From: Eggerthellaceae bacterium
GTDB taxonomy: Bacteria; Actinomycetota; Coriobacteriia; Coriobacteriales; Eggerthellaceae
Direction of reading: 5' to 3'
NCBI GenBank assembly: GCA_015062605.1
Contig: SUUI01000007.1
Coordinates: 1-64,000 of the forward strand
DNA length: 64,000 bases
Part shown: positions 9,938-18,625 of the stretch, one piece after another
How the letters are laid out: each line of letters starts with the position of its first letter
Numbering within the stretch: the first letter of the stretch is position 1
Translations under genes and position numbers: made by a program
Notes under the pieces: generated by a model
The model's database searches: none
What the model was told of the DNA's origin: nothing
What the model saw: only the letters and a program-made list of their open reading frames with translations

Positions 9938-10873
9938 CTAGTCGGCATTTACATCTGTACGGGAATCGAAATCCCCTATCAATGCGCGCGCGAAATCGTT
10001 CGGATCGAAATCCTTCAGATCGTCGATACCCTCACCGACACCGATCTTGATGATCGGCAACATCAACTCGCGAGAAACGGCAAGCGCGATGCCGCCCTTA
10101 GCCGTGCCGTCGAGCTTCGTGATGATAAGCGCATCCAGATCGAGTTCCTTATTGAACTCCTTCGCTTGGGTTAAGCCGTTCTGGCCAGTGGTCGCATCGA
10201 TGACGAGTACTACGTAGACAGGCAGCTTGGAGCGCTTCCTAACCACCTGGACGACCTTTTGCAGTTCGCGCATCAAGTCAGCGGAAGTATGGAGACGGCC
10301 AGCCGTATCGATGAGAATGAGCTCGCTTCCAAGCTCCTCAGCCCGTTCAATAGTCGCGTAGCACACGCTTGCAGGGTCGCTTCCGCGTTCACGTGTGACC
10401 ACTTCGACGCCAGCGCGCTTCGCCCATACATCGAGTTGCTCGATGGCAGCTGCGCGGAACGTATCCGCGCTCCCCAGAATTACGCTTCGACCGTTATCGA
10501 CGGCTTCCTTGGCTAATTTTCCGACTGTCGTGGTCTTTCCCGTACCGTTGATACCGACAAAGAGCACGCATGCCGGTTCTCCACCGAGGATTTCTTCGCC
10601 TCCCGTCGTGAACGACGAGGCGATGGTTTCACTGAGCGAATCAAGCACGGCGTAAGCATCTGGTAAAGCCTTGCGCGTGGCTGTTTCCTGAAGCGAATGG
10701 ACGATATACGAAGCAGTAAGCGGCCTCATATCGGCGAGGATGAGCGTTTCCTCCAAGTCATCCCAAAAGTCGTCATCAAGTTGTGGCCCGCGATCAAGCA
10801 GGACGTTCATCGATTCAACGAACTTCGTGCGCGAGCGGCTCAGGCCCTCGCTGATCTTGTCGAAAAAGCCCAC
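9938..10873 (-). CDS. ftsY: Signal recognition particle receptor FtsY
   Basis: Membrane-associated GTPase receptor for SRP. The 311 residues lack the long acidic N-terminal A domain of E. coli FtsY, starting almost directly with the N domain (GFFDKISEGLSRSR, probably an amphipathic lipid-binding helix). The G domain has GINGTGKTTTVGKLA, DTAGRLHTSADLM, ITKLDGTAKGG and GVGEGIDDLKDF. It starts 22 bases after smc, a common neighbour pair in Gram-positive bacteria. Confidence 0.97.
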   Translation of the reverse strand: MGFFDKISEGLSRSRTKFVESMNVLLDRGPQLDDDFWDDLEETLILADMRPLTASYIVHSLQETATRKALPDAYAVLDSLSETIASSFTTGGEEILGGEPACVLFVGINGTGKTTTVGKLAKEAVDNGRSVILGSADTFRAAAIEQLDVWAKRAGVEVVTRERGSDPASVCYATIERAEELGSELILIDTAGRLHTSADLMRELQKVVQVVRKRSKLPVYVVLVIDATTGQNGLTQAKEFNKELDLDALIITKLDGTAKGGIALAVSRELMLPIIKIGVGEGIDDLKDFDPNDFARALIGDFDSRTDVNAD

Positions 10874-10895
10874 GTTTCCTCCTTATGCGTGCGAC

Positions 10896-13800
10896 CTACT
10901 CCGCGTAACGCAGAGCGCGGTCGAGTCGCTGGCTGATAACCTTGCTGATACCATCGGATTGCATGGATACGCCGAACAGAACATCGGCCATCTCCATGGT
11001 ACGGCGTTGATGGGTGATCATGACGAGCTGCGTGGATTCTCGCAATTCCTCAAGATACGAGATGAGGCGACGGAGGTTCGTATCGTCAAGCGCTGCCTCG
11101 ACCTCATCCAAGATATAGAACGGCGCGCTTCTGATTCTATATACCGCGAACATGAGCGCAAGCGCTACCAAGGACTTCTCGCCGCCGCTCATAAGCGACA
11201 TTTTCATGACGCGCTTGCCATAAGGCTGTGCGGTGACTTCAACGCCTGTTGTTTCCATATCGTCCGGATCCGCAAGCGAGAGATGAGCTTGGCCTCCCGG
11301 GAACAGGATGGCGAAGATCTCCTGGAAGTTCTCGTTCACCTGAACGAACGTAGTCGCGAAATCGTCCTTCATGCGAGCCTCTATGACGCGATCGATCTTT
11401 GAAAGCGAGGAACGAGCCGCATACAGATCTGAAAGCTGAGACGAAAGGTAATCGTAACGCTCTTTGAGCTGTTCGAATTCGGACGCCGCATCGGGATTGA
11501 TGGTTCCCATCTTAGCGATTCGATTACGCAAACGCGCAGCGGTCAATTCGACTTCTTCACGATTATTAAGCGGCTCAAGCTCGAGCGCTGCCTCGATCGA
11601 GGTTGAGCAGTCATGCACGATCGAATTGACAGCACCCTGCACCTTAAGCTCGAGGCGTCCCTTCTCGACGCGTACGTCGGAAAGACGGGCATTCGTCACA
11701 TCGAATGCATCATGTGCCGCGCGCGATACCGAGCGAGCCTCGGATTGCCGCTCATTCAAAAGCACCGAAGACTCCTGCGCCGCGGAGACCGATTGCTCGA
11801 GTGACTCATGACGGGCGCGAGCGTTTCGTATCACATCCGAAAGGCTTGCGATGATCGGTGCAGCATACAAAGATGCAAGATCATAACGCTGCGCGTTGAT
11901 CAGGCTATCTTCTGACAGGCGTTTGCTCTCGGAGTACTGACCTTCAAGCGACACGCGAGCCTGCGTGATATGACGCAAACGCTCGGCGAGCGTCGCAGCT
12001 TCGAGGCGGGCATCCACAAGGGCATCGGCAAGCTCTTGCTCTCGTTCACGCGCGGGGTCGGAAGCGCTGTGGGCACGCTCAAGTTCGAGCGCAACATCGC
12101 GCAAACGCTTCTCAAGCTCTTCGGAGGAAAGAGAGAGCTCATCGACACGAGGTTTCGAAGCTAAAAGCGTTTCCTTTGCATATGCTAATGCCTCACGAGC
12201 ATCGGATAAATCCCTTTCAAGAGCGGCTTGCCTTTCGCGTGCAGCATTCACATCCATGCGTGCAGCACTTAAGTTGCCGAGCACCTGAGCTGCCGTCTTC
12301 TCGGCAGCAAGACTCTCATCCTGTTTTGCGGAGAGGTTTTGGTCCTGCCTCTCCTCGAGAGCAGCGGCTTCTTCTTCTGCCGCATAAGCTCTCTCAAGAA
12401 GGCCTTTCACTTCATTGAAGCGTCGACCGCGCTCGAGAGCGCCACCCGAATTGCTTTGCTCGGGCGTGCCTAGATAGACTTTACCCGATGGGAATACCAC
12501 GAATCCGTCGGCTGTTGCGAAGCGAGCAGGCGCTTTCGCGCTCTCATGCATCTTCAATGCCTCATCAGCGCTTCGACAAACGACCACATCACCCAAGAGC
12601 GCTTCTGCAGCACGCTTAGCTTTCGCATCGACGTCGATTCGATCAATGAGAAGATATGCCTCATCATAGTCCATGGCATCCTTCGCAGTCTTCGACGTTA
12701 ACGCGACATCGTCTCGCAACACCAGGGTAACCGAGCCGGCGTCTCCCCTTTCTTTGAGAGCCCTGCCTAGCGCTCTCACACGATCTGCATCGTCGACAAG
12801 AAGCGAGGTTATATCGTCCGCGAGCAAACGCTCGATAAGCGGTTCTAATTCCTTCGGCGCATGGATGAGACGAGAAAGCGGAGCAGGAGCACCGAATGTC
12901 TCGTTGTCTTGCCCAGAAACCCAGCTATATGCTGCACCCGACGCCGAGGCGAGTGTGCGCTCGAGTTCCTCGATGCCAGCTAGCTCGGCGCTAAGCACTT
13001 GCACGCTTTCGCGCGCAGACGCATGATCCGCCCTCGCCTCATCACATGACTTTTTAGCTGCCTCAACGGCTTCTTGGGCGGCAGCAGTTCGGGACAAGCA
13101 TTGTCCATGCTGCTCGATGAGCTCATCGCGGCGAGAAGTGCACTCTTCGACCTGCTTGGTTATCGCCTCAAGCGACGACTCAAAATCGGCGATGCGTGCT
13201 TCTAAAGTCGCTGCCTTCCCCGATCCTGCGGCAAGCGATTCGCGATGCGAAGCGAGCTGTCTATCCACTTGCTCGAGTTTGGATGAGAGCACGGTGCGCT
13301 GCGCTTCCACATCGGAAACGCGCCTTTGGAGCTCCTGACACAGCGCCCGCTGCTCCTCATACGCGCGAGCAGCGTCATCTTGCACAATGCTAGCCTGTTC
13401 ATACGCCTTTTTGATGGAGTCGAGTTCCTCATCGATGCGGGAAAGCTCACTCGCTTGCTGATCGACGCGTGCTTTCAAGGAAAGATGCCGTGCCTTGGAT
13501 TCATCGGAACGGCTTTTCGCATTGCTTGATGACTGATTAAGGAGCGCGAGGTTCGCCTCAAGGCCTTGCACGTACGATCCTAGATGCTGGGATGTGCGCA
13601 CAACGGCCATAACATCATTCGAATCCTGGGTAATCTGCTTTTGCAGTTTCTCAGCGTGCTGTTCAGCGGCTTCGATGCGCTCCCGGTTTTTCTCGAGCTC
13701 GGCGATCAAGTCGCGCTCGAGCGCATTGCATTCTTCGTATTGCACCTGCAAGATGCGCAGATCATCGACGGCAAGCTTTAAAGTAAGATCGGCGAGTTCC

Positions 13801-14459
13801 GCGCTTACGCCCTTATAGGCAAGCGCGCGCTTCGCTTTACGTTCCAAAGGCCCGAGCTGGCGCTTCACCTCAGCGACAACGTCATTGACGCGTGCCAGGT
13901 GCTGGTCCATTTGCTCAAGCTTACGCTGGCTTTTCGCCTTCCGCTGCTTATGCTTAAGCACGCCGGCGGCTTCTTCGATCAAAGCTCGGCGGTCCTCGGG
14001 TTTCGACTGGAGGATGGAATCCAGGTGCCCTTGCGAGATGATGGAATGCGTACCGGTGCCGAGGCCGGAGTCGTGCAATATATCGAGGATATCCATACGA
14101 CGCGCAAGCGTTCCGTTGATGAGATACTCGCTTTCGCCGTTACGGTACATCCGCCTCGTGATGGAAACCTCATCGTAATCAACAGGAAGCGCTCCGTCAG
14201 AGTTGTCGAGCACGAGCGTCACTTCCGCGACATTGACGCTTCTTCGCTTGCTCGAACCAGCGAAGATGACATCTTCCATCACTTGACCGCGAAGATTCTT
14301 AGCATTGCGTTCGCCCAAAACCCACAGAACTGCATCTGAAATATTCGATTTACCGGATCCGTTAGGTCCTACAACGGCTGTTATCCCAGGCTCCAATGTG
14401 AGAACGCTTCGATCGGCGAACGACTTGAATCCTTTAAGCACTAACGATTTCAGGTACAT
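10896..14459 (-). CDS. smc: Chromosome segregation protein SMC
   Basis: Condensin-type ATPase that organises and segregates the chromosome. The 1187 residues have the full architecture: N-terminal head with Walker A GPNGSGKSN (31-39), a long coiled coil, a hinge around 500-660, a second coiled coil, and a C-terminal head with signature LMSGGEKSLVALALMFA and Walker B FYILDEVEAALDD. The start codon shares one base with the rnc stop (TGATG), so rnc and smc are probably translationally coupled. No scpA or scpB is in the window. Confidence 0.98.
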   Translation of the reverse strand: MYLKSLVLKGFKSFADRSVLTLEPGITAVVGPNGSGKSNISDAVLWVLGERNAKNLRGQVMEDVIFAGSSKRRSVNVAEVTLVLDNSDGALPVDYDEVSITRRMYRNGESEYLINGTLARRMDILDILHDSGLGTGTHSIISQGHLDSILQSKPEDRRALIEEAAGVLKHKQRKAKSQRKLEQMDQHLARVNDVVAEVKRQLGPLERKAKRALAYKGVSAELADLTLKLAVDDLRILQVQYEECNALERDLIAELEKNRERIEAAEQHAEKLQKQITQDSNDVMAVVRTSQHLGSYVQGLEANLALLNQSSSNAKSRSDESKARHLSLKARVDQQASELSRIDEELDSIKKAYEQASIVQDDAARAYEEQRALCQELQRRVSDVEAQRTVLSSKLEQVDRQLASHRESLAAGSGKAATLEARIADFESSLEAITKQVEECTSRRDELIEQHGQCLSRTAAAQEAVEAAKKSCDEARADHASARESVQVLSAELAGIEELERTLASASGAAYSWVSGQDNETFGAPAPLSRLIHAPKELEPLIERLLADDITSLLVDDADRVRALGRALKERGDAGSVTLVLRDDVALTSKTAKDAMDYDEAYLLIDRIDVDAKAKRAAEALLGDVVVCRSADEALKMHESAKAPARFATADGFVVFPSGKVYLGTPEQSNSGGALERGRRFNEVKGLLERAYAAEEEAAALEERQDQNLSAKQDESLAAEKTAAQVLGNLSAARMDVNAARERQAALERDLSDAREALAYAKETLLASKPRVDELSLSSEELEKRLRDVALELERAHSASDPAREREQELADALVDARLEAATLAERLRHITQARVSLEGQYSESKRLSEDSLINAQRYDLASLYAAPIIASLSDVIRNARARHESLEQSVSAAQESSVLLNERQSEARSVSRAAHDAFDVTNARLSDVRVEKGRLELKVQGAVNSIVHDCSTSIEAALELEPLNNREEVELTAARLRNRIAKMGTINPDAASEFEQLKERYDYLSSQLSDLYAARSSLSKIDRVIEARMKDDFATTFVQVNENFQEIFAILFPGGQAHLSLADPDDMETTGVEVTAQPYGKRVMKMSLMSGGEKSLVALALMFAVYRIRSAPFYILDEVEAALDDTNLRRLISYLEELRESTQLVMITHQRRTMEMADVLFGVSMQSDGISKVISQRLDRALRYAE

Positions 14460-15709
14460 CAGCGAGCAGGCTCCTCGTCGTCAATATCTTTAGCGAAGCC
14501 TTCTGCTTCGGATATCTCATTATTCACATCAGCCGCGATCTCTTCGGGCATCTCGGGAGTCTCGCCATCCGAAACCGTTTCGGCGTCGATGACGTGCTCT
14601 GCGTCTTGCGCGCTCATGGCAAGATTTTCGAGATATGCGGATCCTTCCTCGCTCAGGAAATACTCCTCATCTGAAGAATCGTATGCTTCGTCAGGAAGCT
14701 CGTAGCTTCCGTCGGGTGCGGGCAATTCTGCGACCTGAGGCGTCTCTTGGTATTCTTGCGTGTCCAAAAGCCATGCGAAGACGCCACCGGAGCCTTCCGC
14801 TTTGCGTCGTGCCTTCTCTTCCTTGGCCTTTTGCGCTGCAGCGGCCTTCTCTTCCTTGGCCTTTTGCGCAGCAGCAGCCTTCTCTTCTTTGGCGCGCTGC
14901 GCTGCAGCGGCCTTCTCCTCCTTGGCACGCTTTGCGGCAGCGGCCTTCTCCTCCTTGGCACGCTTTGCAGCAGCGCGCTTCTCGGGGTCGGCGTTCGTAA
15001 TCAAGTCGATGAATTCACCGAGGCGCGCAAGAGTCGATTTAGCTGCTTGGCTCTCCGCCTCCTTCTTTGTGCGGCCTGTGCCCTGAGCCAAACCCTGTGA
15101 ACCTGCGAATACTTGCGCAACGAACGTACGGTCATGCGGCGGGCCCTGGGTTTCAACAAGCTTGTACGTCGGCGTGATGCCGTCTTCTTGAAGCTTCTCT
15201 TGCAAAGCGCTCTTCGGATTCTCGGGCTCCTTGGCCATGTCAGCGTTCATGCGCGGAATCAGCGTGCGCATGACGAACTGACGAGCCGTCAATGTACCCC
15301 CATCCAAGAACAATGCTGCTACTACCGCCTCGTATACGTTCTCAAGAGCGGAATGAAGGCCGCGGCGACCCGTGCCCGCTTCCGATGAACCGAATACGAT
15401 GACGTCGGCGAAACCTAGTTGCGCCGATACGTCGGAAAGGCTCGCGCCCGATACGAGCGCCACCTTGATGCGAGTCAAGCCTCCTTCATCGAGATCATGA
15501 TATGCATTGAAGGCCTCTGCGGCGACGATTGCGCCTAACACGCTGTCACCCAGAAACTCCAGCCTTTCGTAGGAGTACCTGCGTGGCAGCCCTTCAACTG
15601 CAGAAGGATGCGTGATCGCCGAAAGCAGGAAGCTCTTATCACGGAACTCGTATCCGATGATCTCTTGTGCGAGCGCCAACTTTCGCTCCTGCTCTTCGGA
15701 AAGCTTCAT
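14459..15709 (-). CDS. rnc: Ribonuclease III with long C-terminal extension
   Basis: Double-strand RNA endonuclease for rRNA and mRNA processing. The nuclease domain (1-155) has the signature ERLEFLGDS (49-57) and YEAVVAALFLD (126-136). A dsRNA-binding domain spans about 163-235. Normal enzymes end near here (225-240 residues), but this one runs to 416: five 11-residue Ala/Lys/Glu repeats (about 245-300), then an acidic Asp/Glu-rich tail. Asn124 sits where most family members have a metal-binding Asp (ENVYEA against the usual AD-x-x-EA). The start is ATG at 15709 with AGGAGG nine bases away; a TTG one codon earlier is possible. It is followed by smc with a 1-base overlap. Confidence 0.94.
   Translation of the reverse strand: MKLSEEQERKLALAQEIIGYEFRDKSFLLSAITHPSAVEGLPRRYSYERLEFLGDSVLGAIVAAEAFNAYHDLDEGGLTRIKVALVSGASLSDVSAQLGFADVIVFGSSEAGTGRRGLHSALENVYEAVVAALFLDGGTLTARQFVMRTLIPRMNADMAKEPENPKSALQEKLQEDGITPTYKLVETQGPPHDRTFVAQVFAGSQGLAQGTGRTKKEAESQAAKSTLARLGEFIDLITNADPEKRAAAKRAKEEKAAAAKRAKEEKAAAAQRAKEEKAAAAQKAKEEKAAAAQKAKEEKARRKAEGSGGVFAWLLDTQEYQETPQVAELPAPDGSYELPDEAYDSSDEEYFLSEEGSAYLENLAMSAQDAEHVIDAETVSDGETPEMPEEIAADVNNEISEAEGFAKDIDDEEPAR
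14811..14975 (-). repeat. Five tandem 33-bp repeats within rnc
   Basis: Five consecutive, in-frame 33-base units with small differences encode 11-residue repeats of the type RAKEEKAAAAK or QKAKEEKAAAA. The encoded segment should be one long charged helix like the TolA/IgA-FC-receptor kind of repeat. Copy number is likely to vary between strains through slippage or recombination (inference). Confidence 0.9.
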
Positions 15710-15756
15710 CAATGTTCACCTCCTTACGTGTCTCCTGACGATGTTTCCTTCATATC

Positions 15757-16779
15757 CTATGCTTTGGCTTTGCCGTCGGCCTCGGCCTTCATGCGGGCTG
15801 CAGAGGCGGCGATGGTGGCAACCACTTCATTGCTCACAAGCGAAGCCGTAGCGAGAATGCCATTCTTTATAGCGGTCTCATTCGATGACCCGTGTCCCAC
15901 GATGCATGCGCCATTCACGCCCAAAAGCGGAGCACCGCCATGCGTGTCGGCAGAAAGGGAAGCTGCAAGCTTCTTAAGGTCATCCTTGAGAAGGAGCCCG
16001 CCGATTTTGCCCTTCGTCGAAGCGAGCATGGCTGATTTGACGGCCTTGAACAAGGTCTTCGCGGTTCCTTCGACCGTCTTGAGGCAGATATTGCCCGTCC
16101 AACCGTCCGTGACGAACACGTCGTATTTTGCGGAAAGCACATCACCAGGTTCCGCGTTGCCAACGAATTGAGGAATCGCTTCCTTAAGCGCCGCGAAACA
16201 TTCCTGTGCAAATGAGGAACCCTTTGCGTCCTCGGAACCGATATTCAGGAGCGCAACACGGGGATCCTCGATATGCATGATCGCCTGCGCGTAGGTGACA
16301 GCCATCTGAGCGAACTGCACAAGGTATGCAGGCTTGCAATCGGCGTTCGCACCGACATCGCACAAAAGCACATCACCACTCGGCGAAGGGACGATTGTAG
16401 CGAGCATGGGGCGAGAGATGCCCTTGCAGCGACCGATAACCAGCGTTGCTGCAGCAAGGCAGGCCCCCGTGGAGCCGGCTGAGAAGAATCCGTGCGCTTC
16501 ACCTTCCTTCACCAGACGGCAGCCGACCACGATGGAGGAATCCTTTTTCCTGCGGACCGCATGCGCAGGATGCTCGCCCATGGCGATGACCTCAGATGCC
16601 GGATATGCGATGCAGCGCTCATGGGCGCTCGAGAAAGGTTCTACGATGTCAGAGGGACCGCACAGTGCAATCTCGAGATCCTTGTTGGACTCGAGAGCAA
16701 GCGCGCAACCATTCAAGACAACATCGGGCGCGAAATCGCCACCCATCGCATCAACCGCAATGACCACTCTTTCGGACAT
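15757..16779 (-). CDS. plsX: Phosphate acyltransferase PlsX
   Basis: Peripheral membrane enzyme that converts acyl-ACP to acyl-phosphate, the donor for PlsY in phosphatidic acid synthesis. The ATG at 16779 gives 340 residues beginning MSERVVIAVDAMGGDFAPD, the family N-terminus, with GAGGAG upstream. ASEVIAMGEHPAHAVRRKKDSSI and FVTDGWTGNICLKTVEGTA are conserved PlsX blocks. The expected partner plsY lies 13 kb away (28757-29443). The gene probably has its own promoter and leads into rnc 47 bases later. No acpP is found between plsX and rnc, where many bacteria have it. Confidence 0.96.
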   Translation of the reverse strand: MSERVVIAVDAMGGDFAPDVVLNGCALALESNKDLEIALCGPSDIVEPFSSAHERCIAYPASEVIAMGEHPAHAVRRKKDSSIVVGCRLVKEGEAHGFFSAGSTGACLAAATLVIGRCKGISRPMLATIVPSPSGDVLLCDVGANADCKPAYLVQFAQMAVTYAQAIMHIEDPRVALLNIGSEDAKGSSFAQECFAALKEAIPQFVGNAEPGDVLSAKYDVFVTDGWTGNICLKTVEGTAKTLFKAVKSAMLASTKGKIGGLLLKDDLKKLAASLSADTHGGAPLLGVNGACIVGHGSSNETAIKNGILATASLVSNEVVATIAASAARMKAEADGKAKA

Positions 16780-16863
16780 GCAAGACTCCTCGTTGAACCG
16801 CTTTCCATTATCCGCATCTGAGCATATGTGACAGAGCACATTCAGCTAGACATAGGTATTTGT

Positions 16864-16892
16864 ATTATAGTCCAAACCACCATGGATTTCGC
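16864..16892 (-). promoter_or_regulatory. Candidate plsX promoter
   Basis: A perfect TATAAT lies on the minus strand at 16869-16864, about 85 bases before the plsX ATG. The -35 at the expected distance is poor (GCGAAA-like), so the call rests on the -10 and on its location between the rpmF terminator and plsX. Confidence 0.4.
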
Positions 16893-16996
16893 ACCCAGAA
16901 TCGCAAATCATTGCGCTTTATTGTCTGCCTCGAAAGCACAATTCTAACGATGCGGACAAATGCGCACCTATTCCCTACCACGCGGTCTTAAACCAT

Positions 16997-17030
16997 AAAA
17001 AAAGACCCCTCGCAGCTAATGCGAGAGGCC
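16997..17030 (-). terminator. Rho-independent terminator after rpmF
   Basis: On the minus strand CCTCTCGC pairs with GCGAGGGG (8 bp with one G-T pair) around a 7-base loop, followed by TCTTTTTTT. It lies 24 bases past the rpmF stop and separates the sepIVA-like/DUF177/rpmF unit from plsX. Confidence 0.85.
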
Positions 17031-17053
17031 TTCCTTCTTCTTGAGAAAAATGC

Positions 17054-17233
17054 TTACTCGGTCTCGAGGACTTCGCGATCCTTATAGTAGCCGCAGTTCG
17101 GGCACACGCGATGAGGAAGCTTCACCTCGCCGCACTGCGGGCAAATGGAACGAGACGGCGCAGCGATGCGATCGTTTGCGCTACGACGGGCACGAGTAGA
17201 CATACGACCCTTGCGTTGTTTAGGAACTGCCAT
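17054..17233 (-). CDS. rpmF: 50S ribosomal protein L32
   Basis: Small zinc-ribbon ribosomal protein of 59 residues starting MAVPKQRKGRMSTRARRS. A CPQC...CPNC zinc ribbon supplies four cysteines, so this is the zinc-binding (C+) form. The start has AAGAAGGAG upstream. It is followed by a strong terminator and preceded by DUF177, the family's usual partner. A short leader stem-loop (CCGAGC/GCTCGG) is visible before the start and might allow feedback control. Confidence 0.97.
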   Translation of the reverse strand: MAVPKQRKGRMSTRARRSANDRIAAPSRSICPQCGEVKLPHRVCPNCGYYKDREVLETE

Positions 17234-17313
17234 GACTATTCTCCTTCTTTAACCGAGCGTATTCGTTCATCTGCTCGGACTCATATCGTTGCTTCGTTAA
17301 GACGCGAAACGGT

Positions 17314-17342
17314 AGTTTATCAAAGAATCGAGCTCACCGCAA
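17314..17342 (-). promoter_or_regulatory. Candidate rpmF promoter
   Basis: In the 143-base gap before rpmF the minus strand reads TTGCGG, 17 bases, TAAACT. The match is moderate. It would allow rpmF to be transcribed separately from the DUF177 gene. Confidence 0.4.
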
Positions 17343-17376
17343 GCATTTAAATCGACTTGAACAACCGTACGCCGAA

Positions 17377-17931
17377 TTAATCCTCATCAAATCGATAACC
17401 GCTTAAGACAGAAAAGGGATTATCAGCCGCTACAGGCTTACCGGCATCAAGGTTCGCACACGCACATGTCTCTGTATTCAAATTGCAACCGCATATCGGA
17501 CACAGACCTTTGCAATCATCACTGCACAGAGGCTGCATCGGGACATCCATAAGCAATGCCGCGATGACGATTGGCTCCATGTCGATGATCGAGTCATCGC
17601 CAAGATACTCGAATTCATCGGCTTCCATATCACTCGGCGCGCCGGCATCCTTCTCGATGATGAAATAGCCTTCAAGCTCGCCAAAGAGCTCGTAATCGGT
17701 ATCGACTAAGCAACGGGAGCAGGATGTGCGCGCGCTCCCCTGAGCAAAGCCGGTGACCAGCAGCGCATCGCCGACGTTGCTTATTTCGGCCGACCATGTA
17801 ACAGGTGAAGAGAAGGCGTACGTATCCGGACCCGCTTGCAACTCGGCAAGATCGAGCTCTCCCTCAAAATGCAAGCTCTCCGCTGGCGCGAAGAGCTCGT
17901 TGGGAATCTGAATTCGTGCTTGTGAAGCCAT
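17377..17931 (-). CDS. DUF177 (YceD-like) zinc-binding protein
   Basis: A YceD/DUF177 family protein, linked in other bacteria to rRNA/ribosome metabolism and almost always encoded next to rpmF, as here. The 184 residues include a CSRCL pair in the middle and a C-terminal cysteine cluster (CSDDCKGLCPICGCNLN, then CAC) of the zinc-binding type seen in Gram-positive members. The ATG at 17931 follows the upstream stop by a single base, so translation is probably coupled and needs no strong ribosome site. An in-frame ATG at 17958 is less likely because it would overlap the upstream gene by 26 bases. Confidence 0.88.
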   Translation of the reverse strand: MASQARIQIPNELFAPAESLHFEGELDLAELQAGPDTYAFSSPVTWSAEISNVGDALLVTGFAQGSARTSCSRCLVDTDYELFGELEGYFIIEKDAGAPSDMEADEFEYLGDDSIIDMEPIVIAALLMDVPMQPLCSDDCKGLCPICGCNLNTETCACANLDAGKPVAADNPFSVLSGYRFDED

Positions 17932-17932
17932 A

Positions 17933-18403
17933 TTATCGAGTTGAGCGCAGGTTCGCATTCAGGCGATCGCGGCAACGACGCACATTGGAAAGCAGCGTAT
18001 CGAGGGATTGCTCGACATGGCCGAACACCTCGTCGGCATAATCCTCTGCACCAGCACGCGTCTGACGCTCGAGCTCGCGAGCATCGGCGATAAGCGCATC
18101 AGCTTGCTGTTGGGAAATGCGGACGATCTCCTGCTCGCTCGCAATCGTCATTGCCTGGCTGCGAGCATCCTCGATCATGCGGTTCGCTTCAGCCTCAGCA
18201 TCATCGAGCAGGCTTTGACGCTCGCGCACGATTTGACGGGCCTGGGAGAACTCGACCGGGAAGATGTCGCGGATCTCGTCGATGATCTCGAAAGCAGCAT
18301 CAACGTCGACCTGACGCAGGTTCTTCTTATTAAAGGCCGGCTTGGCCTCCTCGAGCAAAATGGAAAGCTCCTCAAGCAGTCCTAATACTCCAGTTTCGTC
18401 CAT
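17933..18403 (-). CDS. SepIVA/DivIVA-like coiled-coil protein
   Basis: The 156-residue product begins MDETGVLGLLEELSILLEE with GGGAGGA upstream. After a predicted N-terminal helical motif it is almost entirely charged coiled coil (about 55-145, with QARQIVRERQSLLDDAEAEA and heptad-like Glu/Arg/Ala spacing), ending LNANLRSTR. It has no membrane segment. In mycobacteria the gene directly before DUF177 is SepIVA, a DivIVA-type division and septation protein, and length, coiled-coil character and position match here. The sequence is too degenerate for a firm orthology claim; automatic tools may call it an ATP synthase B-like protein. Confidence 0.6.
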   Translation of the reverse strand: MDETGVLGLLEELSILLEEAKPAFNKKNLRQVDVDAAFEIIDEIRDIFPVEFSQARQIVRERQSLLDDAEAEANRMIEDARSQAMTIASEQEIVRISQQQADALIADARELERQTRAGAEDYADEVFGHVEQSLDTLLSNVRRCRDRLNANLRSTR

Positions 18404-18625
18404 TGTGTTCCTCCCATTGCGCACTATTTAAAGCGTACTGAAACGTACCGCCTACATAATCCACAAAATAGTAACACGTAATCGACTGAAGAGCAGCAGA
18501 ATTTGCCACATATCGCCCATTCAACACAAAAAACGCCTGCATATCGAGCAAAAAGACACATTTTGCACGAATAAACTCACATACATGCAAGAGAACGCCT
18601 TGCTAACCAGCGGATCTTTCGTCTT

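Noticed and set aside
18372-18590. Short minus-strand frame (72 codons) before the SepIVA-like gene
   Set aside because: It overlaps the well-supported start of that gene, has no ribosome site and no similarity I recognise; the 222-base gap is better read as noncoding.
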